Below are positions 59,265-64,000 of a stretch of DNA of 64,000 nt, one piece after another. Below the pieces are notes generated by a model. It was not told the origin of the DNA. It did not search any database and saw only the letters and a list, made by a program, of their open reading frames with translations. Source of the DNA: Ashinkailepas kermadecensis (Eukaryota > Arthropoda > Thecostraca > Neolepadidae). The stretch lies in contig JAOTOM010004666.1 of the NCBI GenBank assembly GCA_034440615.1, forward strand, positions 62,001 to 126,000, in the 5' to 3' direction. Numbering within the stretch: the first letter of the stretch is position 1; the number at the start of each line of letters is the position of its first letter. The translations under genes were made by a program, and so were the position numbers.

Positions 59265-59361
59265 CTCGAGACGTGGTCGGTGTGTACCCGAGACATGGTC
59301 GGTGGGTGTCATCCAGGACGTGGTCGGTGAGTACCCGAGACGTGGTCGACGGCTGGTGCAG

Positions 59362-59489
59362 CTGTGTGACTGCCGTCCGGGGCGGGCACCCCGGGGTTCA
59401 GCAGCTGCGGCCAGATGTTATGCTGAGACATGCGCATCTCCGGCGCGCTGTATCAACTGCAATGACGCACCGTTCACCGATCGATGCTC
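59362..59489 (+). CDS. Possible cysteine-rich exon
   Basis: After gctggtgcag the phase-0 frame reads LCDCRPGRAPRGSAAAARCY and AETCASPARCINCNDAPFTD, then RC. That gives seven cysteines in a spacing reminiscent of small extracellular disulfide modules, though no named domain could be assigned. The donor TGCTC|GTGACG is weak. About four copies of a 22-24-bp gacgtggtcggtgagtaccc unit (59265-59350) lie just before the acceptor. Phase does not match the next candidate directly, so another exon would be needed. Confidence 0.35.
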
Positions 59490-61396
59490 GTGACGTCATG
59501 CGTTTCGGCGCCGATCGCTGTCGGCTGATGGGCTTCGTTTCGGGCCACGCGATGGCTGAGAGGTACTACGCTTAATTACCGGCGCGTCGTGGCCAGGGAC
59601 CGAGCCCGAAGGCCACAGTCGGGCTGCTCGGTTGGCCACTGCAGAACGACAGCGGGCTGCCGGCGCCACGTGCCCGGCGAACTCGCGCGGCTGTTGTCGC
59701 CAGTTATGTTCAGCTACTGACAGGTGGGCCAGATCTGCCGGGTGCGTGCTCTCCAACCTTCACTGGGGATCGGCGGCCAGCGAAGGTTGCCTGCCCACGG
59801 CGGCGGCACAAATGCTGGCGTACGTGTACTGCCGTCAGTCACCCAGGGGGTCTCGTGCGGGTTGACCTGGTACTGGTGTCATCTGGGGCCTCGTGTGGGC
59901 TGACCTGGTACTGGTACCGTATGCGTGGCACCTGTGGCCTCCTGCGAGCTGACCTAGTACTGCCACCTGGGCCTCATGTGGGCTGACCTGGTACTGGTAC
60001 CGTACCTGTGGCCTCGTGCCGGTTGACACTGGTACCGTACGGGTGTCACCTGGGGCCTCGTGTGGGCTGACCTGGTACTGGCGCCGTACGGGGGTCACCT
60101 GGGGCTCCTGGTCCTGCCACCATACGGGTGTGATCTGGGGCCTCGTGCGGGCTGGTCTGGTGACATTTTCCCAGCAGGTGAGGTGTACGGATGAGGAATG
60201 ACTCTGCCTCCATGCTATGCTGTCGTCTAAGCCTGTCGAAGCACGCTTCGATGGGCTGGGTGTGCGTGAGCTCGCTTCCGCCTAACATCGCTACCCATGA
60301 CTAACAACGTGTTGGTCTCCGAGACTGGCGTGCCGATCTCCGAGAATGACGTGTCAGTGACTGGTGTGTTAATCTCCCAAATGATGACTATGAGCCATAA
60401 AGCCTGGCTGGGGTGGGCGTAAAATGGCCACGTGATCGGCGCGCGCGCGCCATTGCACATCGGGCCGGGCCGACTGGACGCCGCCGAACGGTGGCTGGGC
60501 AGGCCAGTCCACCCCACCTGGCCACGGACAGGTGTCACGCCATCCGCAGATGGGGATGGCGCCGCCCCATCCGGCTGGCAGTCGGGCCGCCGTCGGCAGT
60601 GTCACGCACGCGGTTAACCTTTGACCCGTGACGTCACGTGCAGCTGGGCCGCCATCTATTTCTGGAGAGCGGCGTACATGCGGCGGATGTCTTCGAGCCA
60701 GGCGCCCTTTCTCTCTCTCGCACGACAGAATGGCTGATAATGGCTGGTGTATTAATTTCATTCTGTCCGTGTGACGGCCGACTCCTAGGTGTCAAGCGCT
60801 GAACGTCACAAATATTCCGGTGGGTAAAGGAATTATTGATCTTCCATTCACCCACCATGCCGAACATCTCTGGGCCGGGTATGAGGAAGAGGATTGGGAG
60901 GGAAGACCGTGGACAGGCCAGAGTACGGGGAAGAAGAGAGGCAGACAGAGAGAAGCCCGAACAACATCAGACAGATGCAACTGGCGAGATCACAGAGGAG
61001 TCATTAGAAATATGCACCATTCTAAGCCAGTGCTTTCTTAGCCACTTGTGATGTAGTAACGGGCACTTGGCCTTGATTAATTATGGTGATTGTGATCATC
61101 CATGACTGTCTGTTGTTACGTGGTGGAATAGTGCGCAGCAGAGCCTACATATTGTGTCGTGAATAATTTCATCTGGCAGACAGTTAAGCGAATTCCGGCC
61201 CTTGAAGCGAATTCTGCCCCTGGAATCAGTATTGCGCGTTATTGTTGCGGACGTATTTCTGCAATATGCTACGCGTTTACATGCATACGAAATTTGCACC
61301 CAGATACCGTGACGTTTAGATAAGGCTTATGTGACCCAATGTTCTTAATGATTGCTTGCGGTTGATGATGGATCATTTTGCATTCATATTAAATAG
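59490..61396. repeat. GC-rich interval with a ~48-bp repeat
   Basis: From about 59865 to 60160 a unit of about 48 bp recurs around five times (gggcctcgtgtgggctgacc plus tggtactggtaccgtac and variants). The flanks are GC-rich with many overlapping frames but no recognised domain. Confidence 0.6.
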
Positions 61397-61470
61397 ATTG
61401 GCCACTACGTGACGAGGCTCATCAAGCCCGTGTCGCCGGGCGGCTGCCGGGAGCGATGGGGCATGGACAC
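61397..61470 (+). CDS. Possible exon of the VWA-domain gene, 3' end not defined
   Basis: After acceptor-like tattaaatag the phase-0 frame reads IGHYVTRLIKPVSPGGCRER and WGMDT, GC-rich against AT-rich surroundings. The frame runs to a stop at 61523. No good GT donor was found, so the end given is where exon-like composition fades. Confidence 0.35.
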
Positions 61471-61841
61471 GACACCGCATCAACAAGAAAAACACATGCT
61501 TCTTCTAGTGGTGCATAGACTTGCCAGTTAGGCGTCACACCCGAAATAGGATCATTCTACAAATGCGAGTGGTTACAATGGCTGTCTTTGCTTTGTGAAT
61601 CATATTCGCCATTGCTTGCTTCGTCGCCAATGCTCTTGAATGCCCATTGTCCAGTATCGCATGCGATAACCTAATCCGAATCCTCGTATCATGGGCGCCA
61701 AGTTTCCCCGCTGGTTACTCACTCTGCAGTGGTGATTTATGGTGTGATTCTTGTGTGTTTGACACACCCACCTACTGCACCATGCAGGGTACACATGGCA
61801 TGCAGCCATGCAGGCCGCACCATGTGTGATGAAACACCATG

Positions 61842-62122
61842 GCCGACGTAGCGCCTAACGTGGCGTAGCGTCGTGTGTGATGTGGCGTCATATGTGATAT
61901 AGCGCCATGTGTAATGCAGCGCCGTGTGTGATGTAGCGCCGTGTGTGATGTAGCGCCATATGTGACGTAGCGCCTAATGTGGCGTCGCGCCATGTGTGAT
62001 GTGACGTCATATGTGATGTAGCAATATGTGTGATGTAGCACTATGTGTGGAGTGGCGTCATGTGTGATGTAGCGGTATGTGTGATGTAGCGGTATGTGTG
62101 ATGTAGCGTCATGTGTGATGTA
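61842..62122. repeat. Minisatellite (tgtgatgtagcgccatg)n
   Basis: Degenerate units of about 17-20 bp (tgtgtgatgtagcgccgtg, catatgtgatgtagc). It ends about 70 bases before the exon at 62193. Confidence 0.9.
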
Positions 62123-62192
62123 GGTGTGCTGTGAGCAGTCCGACAGTGGTATTGTTGCGGATGTGTGGGTGACGCGTGTTCTGTGTGTACAG

Positions 62193-62293
62193 GGACGGCC
62201 ACTGGTGACGCTGAACGTGCAGGCACCGACCGACGGACGCTCCCACAGTCGGGAGATTATCGTGGTCCTCGACGCGTCCACTTCAGTCGACTG
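62193..62293 (+). CDS. Exon with VWA-domain MIDAS motif
   Basis: Acceptor gtgtgtacag, donor GTCGACTG|GTGAGT. Enters in phase 0 and exits in phase 2. It encodes GRPLVTLNVQAPTDGRSHS and then REIIVVLDASTSVDW. A hydrophobic strand followed by DASTS fits the first strand and DxSxS metal-binding (MIDAS) loop of a von Willebrand factor A domain. With the signal-peptide exon upstream, this suggests a secreted or membrane-anchored VWA protein. The exact family is not recognised. Confidence 0.65.
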
Positions 62294-62454
62294 GTGAGTA
62301 GCGGAGGAACCCATCCTCCTCAATGAGTGTCAGTAGAGTAGATACCCCCCCGCCCCTCAGTGTAGGTGATCAGAGCTGAGACCCATCAGTGTTGGTGGGT
62401 AGGATTGAAACTGGTCCTCAGTGGAGATTAGTGGAGTTGAAACTCGTGGTATCT

Positions 62455-62815
62455 ATTTGGGACTGTCCGGTGGAAGCTGCCCGGTGGACTGGGGGCTGTC
62501 CGGTTAGACTGGGGGCTGTCTGGTTTGACTGTCCGCTGGAGGCTGCCCGGGTGGACTGGGAACTGTCACATGGAGGCTGTCTGGTGGAGCTGTCTGGTGG
62601 GGCTGTCCGGTGGAGTTGTCTGGTGGAGCTGTCTGGTGGACCTGTCTGGTTGGACTGTCCAATGGAATCCAATGGAGGTTGCCCAGTGGACTGGAGGCTG
62701 TCCGGTGGGGCTGTCCGGTGGGGCTGTCTGGTGGGGCTGTCTGGTGGGGCTGTCCGGTGGAGCTGTCTGATGGGGTTGTCTGGTGGGCCTGTCTCATGGG
62801 CTGTTTGGTGCACTG
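62455..62815. repeat. Minisatellite (gctgtctggtgggg)n
   Basis: Units of about 14-15 bp (gctgtccggtggggctgtct and variants) lie in the intron after the VWA exon. Confidence 0.92.
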
Positions 62816-63310
62816 GGGAGTGGAGCTGCTGTTCGGCGATCGATGACACGGACGGCCACATTGTGGCTGACGTAAGTCGCCATTAAGCAGCCACCACGTC
62901 GCGCCGCTGGGGAGCGGTCGGGGCCGGCACTTTTGTGCCGGAGCACGGGCGGGGCGGCGGGGTAGTTAACATCGGGGGTGTACACCAGTCGTCTATCGCA
63001 TGCCCTCGCCGAAAGATGCCCTGGAGCGGAGAGGAAGTAGACGGAAATATTTGTATCGTGATATTCATCCCTTGTAGGTGGTCGAATCATTTATCAAATG
63101 GACACCCACGGACACATTCTTGTCACATTCGGTTTCAAAGCTACACCCGATGTAAATATCAGAAGGCAGTGTCTGAACCAATTTCAGATACACGCGTTGG
63201 CATGGGGTCAGTTATTTAGCATGTCCCATTCAAGACCGTTTTACAACTTTAAATTACCTACCCACCTGCATGGCAAGCATCATCTTTTGTCAAGTTTGAC
63301 GCATCGGAGA
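62816..63310. other. Intron of the VWA gene, no supported exon
   Basis: At least one more exon is required between 62293 (exit phase 2) and 63887 (entry phase 0), but none could be fixed here. A donor-like GCTGAC|GTAAGT occurs at 62868 without a convincing acceptor. Confidence 0.4.
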
Positions 63311-63314
63311 TCAG

Positions 63315-63372
63315 ATGGTCTAGCAGTTGTGATACTCGTCGCTGAACTGAAAGGTTGTGGGTTTGCGTTCCA
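63315..63372 (+). mobile_element. tRNA-like SINE head, second family (plus strand)
   Basis: Reads ggtctagcagttgtgatact, then AACTGAAAGGTTGTGGGTTT and GCGTTCC. It is homologous to the minus-strand copy at 44800-44870 and has a decayed B box. Confidence 0.6.
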
Positions 63373-63886
63373 CGTGTTGCTGTTCCTCACTTACGAACAA
63401 CCGATTGGAAGATCGGCGCCTTAGACTAGGACACAATATTTGGATCAGAACATCATAATTAAGCATGTGGAAGGACAGGGAAAACCTCCTGGATATCATG
63501 GTCGCCACCGCCTTCAGTGTCCAGGAGGGATCCAACCCCTGGGGCTGTGGTGCGGTTGTTATGTCAAAGGAGTGAGGTCGTGGTCGTTTCCAAGCCCAGG
63601 CTGGATCCAGACCACGGGGACCCAAGTGGTGGTGACGCTCTTTCTGGATATTAGCAGTGTTTTCGTGAGTTTGCTCGTCCCATTGCAAGCACAAGAAAGC
63701 CATAAGTGGACGGTATTGGACCCATGTCTGAGATTATAGTAACCTGCTCCTGTTAAGTAAGTGTTACAGATATTAGTCCAGATAAATACATGACGAGCTT
63801 TCGCAATGCAAGCAGCTCACGCTTTCGGCAACCCTGGTCATAACACACTGTCGACCTGGTGGCCGCGTGAAAGCCACTTGTACCAG
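63373..63886. other. Intron of the VWA gene, nothing recognised
   Basis: Includes a loosely palindromic area around 63518-63615 with gggatccaacccctgg- and ctggatccagaccacgg-like words. No exon supported. Confidence 0.4.
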
Positions 63887-63927
63887 GTGCATGTCAGCGC
63901 GCTCCAGTACTCGAGCACGACGCAACG
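63887..63927 (+). CDS. Exon with VWA core-strand motif
   Basis: After acceptor-like acttgtaccag the phase-0 frame reads VHVSALQYSSTTQ before CG|GTGACA. V-x-V-x-x-L-Q-Y-S-S-T is the typical strand following helix 1 in VWA domains, where the SST serine/threonine region precedes the second MIDAS loop. The donor is weak and the acceptor lacks a strong pyrimidine tract. The VWA gene continues off the right edge. Confidence 0.5.
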
Positions 63928-64000
63928 GTGACAGGTATTCCGCTCAAGCATGTTCGACAAGGACGGATCCACTTTGGATTGTATCAGCTCATGTAGGGTC

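Noticed and set aside
62830..62868. Exon between the two VWA pieces, ending GCTGAC|GTAAGT
   Set aside because: The donor is good and one reading is phase-compatible (ending DDTDGHIVAD), but there is no credible acceptor and the sequence does not resemble helix 1 of a VWA domain.
63068..63210. Exon starting GTGGTCGAATC after cccttgtag
   Set aside because: The acceptor is fair, but the phase-compatible frame gives no VWA-like sequence and lacks a clear donor.

Overview
This window is eukaryotic nuclear DNA, almost certainly from an arthropod and most likely a crustacean-type genome. The coding pieces are short GC-rich blocks with GT/AG splice sites separated by introns of 0.5 to 17 kb. The one clearly recognisable gene is a chitin deacetylase of the cuticle-forming (serpentine/vermiform, group I) class. 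The rest is dominated by minisatellites, tRNA-derived SINEs, decayed LINE reverse transcriptases and small terminal-inverted-repeat elements. There is no sign of prokaryotic operons, and the species cannot be named from the sequence alone.

Region 1 to 17.3 kb, plus strand: nine exons of the chitin deacetylase gene, from the end of the chitin-binding (CBM14) domain through an LDLa module and the whole NodB-type deacetylase domain to the stop codon at 17288-17290. Reading phases match at every junction. The 5' end (signal peptide and start of CBM14) lies off the left edge or was not recognised. Most introns carry their own tandem array, often running right up to a splice site.

Region 17.3 to 37.9 kb: no confident protein-coding exon. 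It holds a hAT-like small element (18.0 kb), a CpG-rich block with CCAAT boxes and a splice-donor-like end (21.2-21.9 kb) that may be the promoter and leader exon of the next gene, several LINE relics (23.7-31 kb), a palindromic MITE (26.8 kb), a 24-bp minisatellite of about 64 copies (31.6-33.2 kb) and a SINE (37.1 kb).

Region 37.9 to 64 kb, plus strand: scattered exons that probably belong to a second gene for a secreted or membrane protein with a von Willebrand factor A (VWA) domain. These are a signal-peptide exon (37979-38084), a phase-compatible exon at 55610-55776, weaker candidates at 57.4, 59.4 and 61.4 kb, an exon with a MIDAS-like DASTS motif (62193-62293) and one with a VWA core-strand motif (63887-63927). 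The gene runs off the right edge. Its introns contain a LINE relic (38.5-39.3 kb), a pentanucleotide polypurine tract (45.3-45.8 kb), four unrelated minisatellites in succession (47.7-50.4 kb), a threefold AT-rich repeat with TTAGG-like motifs (51.3-52.5 kb) and further arrays next to the candidate exons.

Most long open frames in the window come from repeats whose unit contains no stop codon and should not be read as genes.
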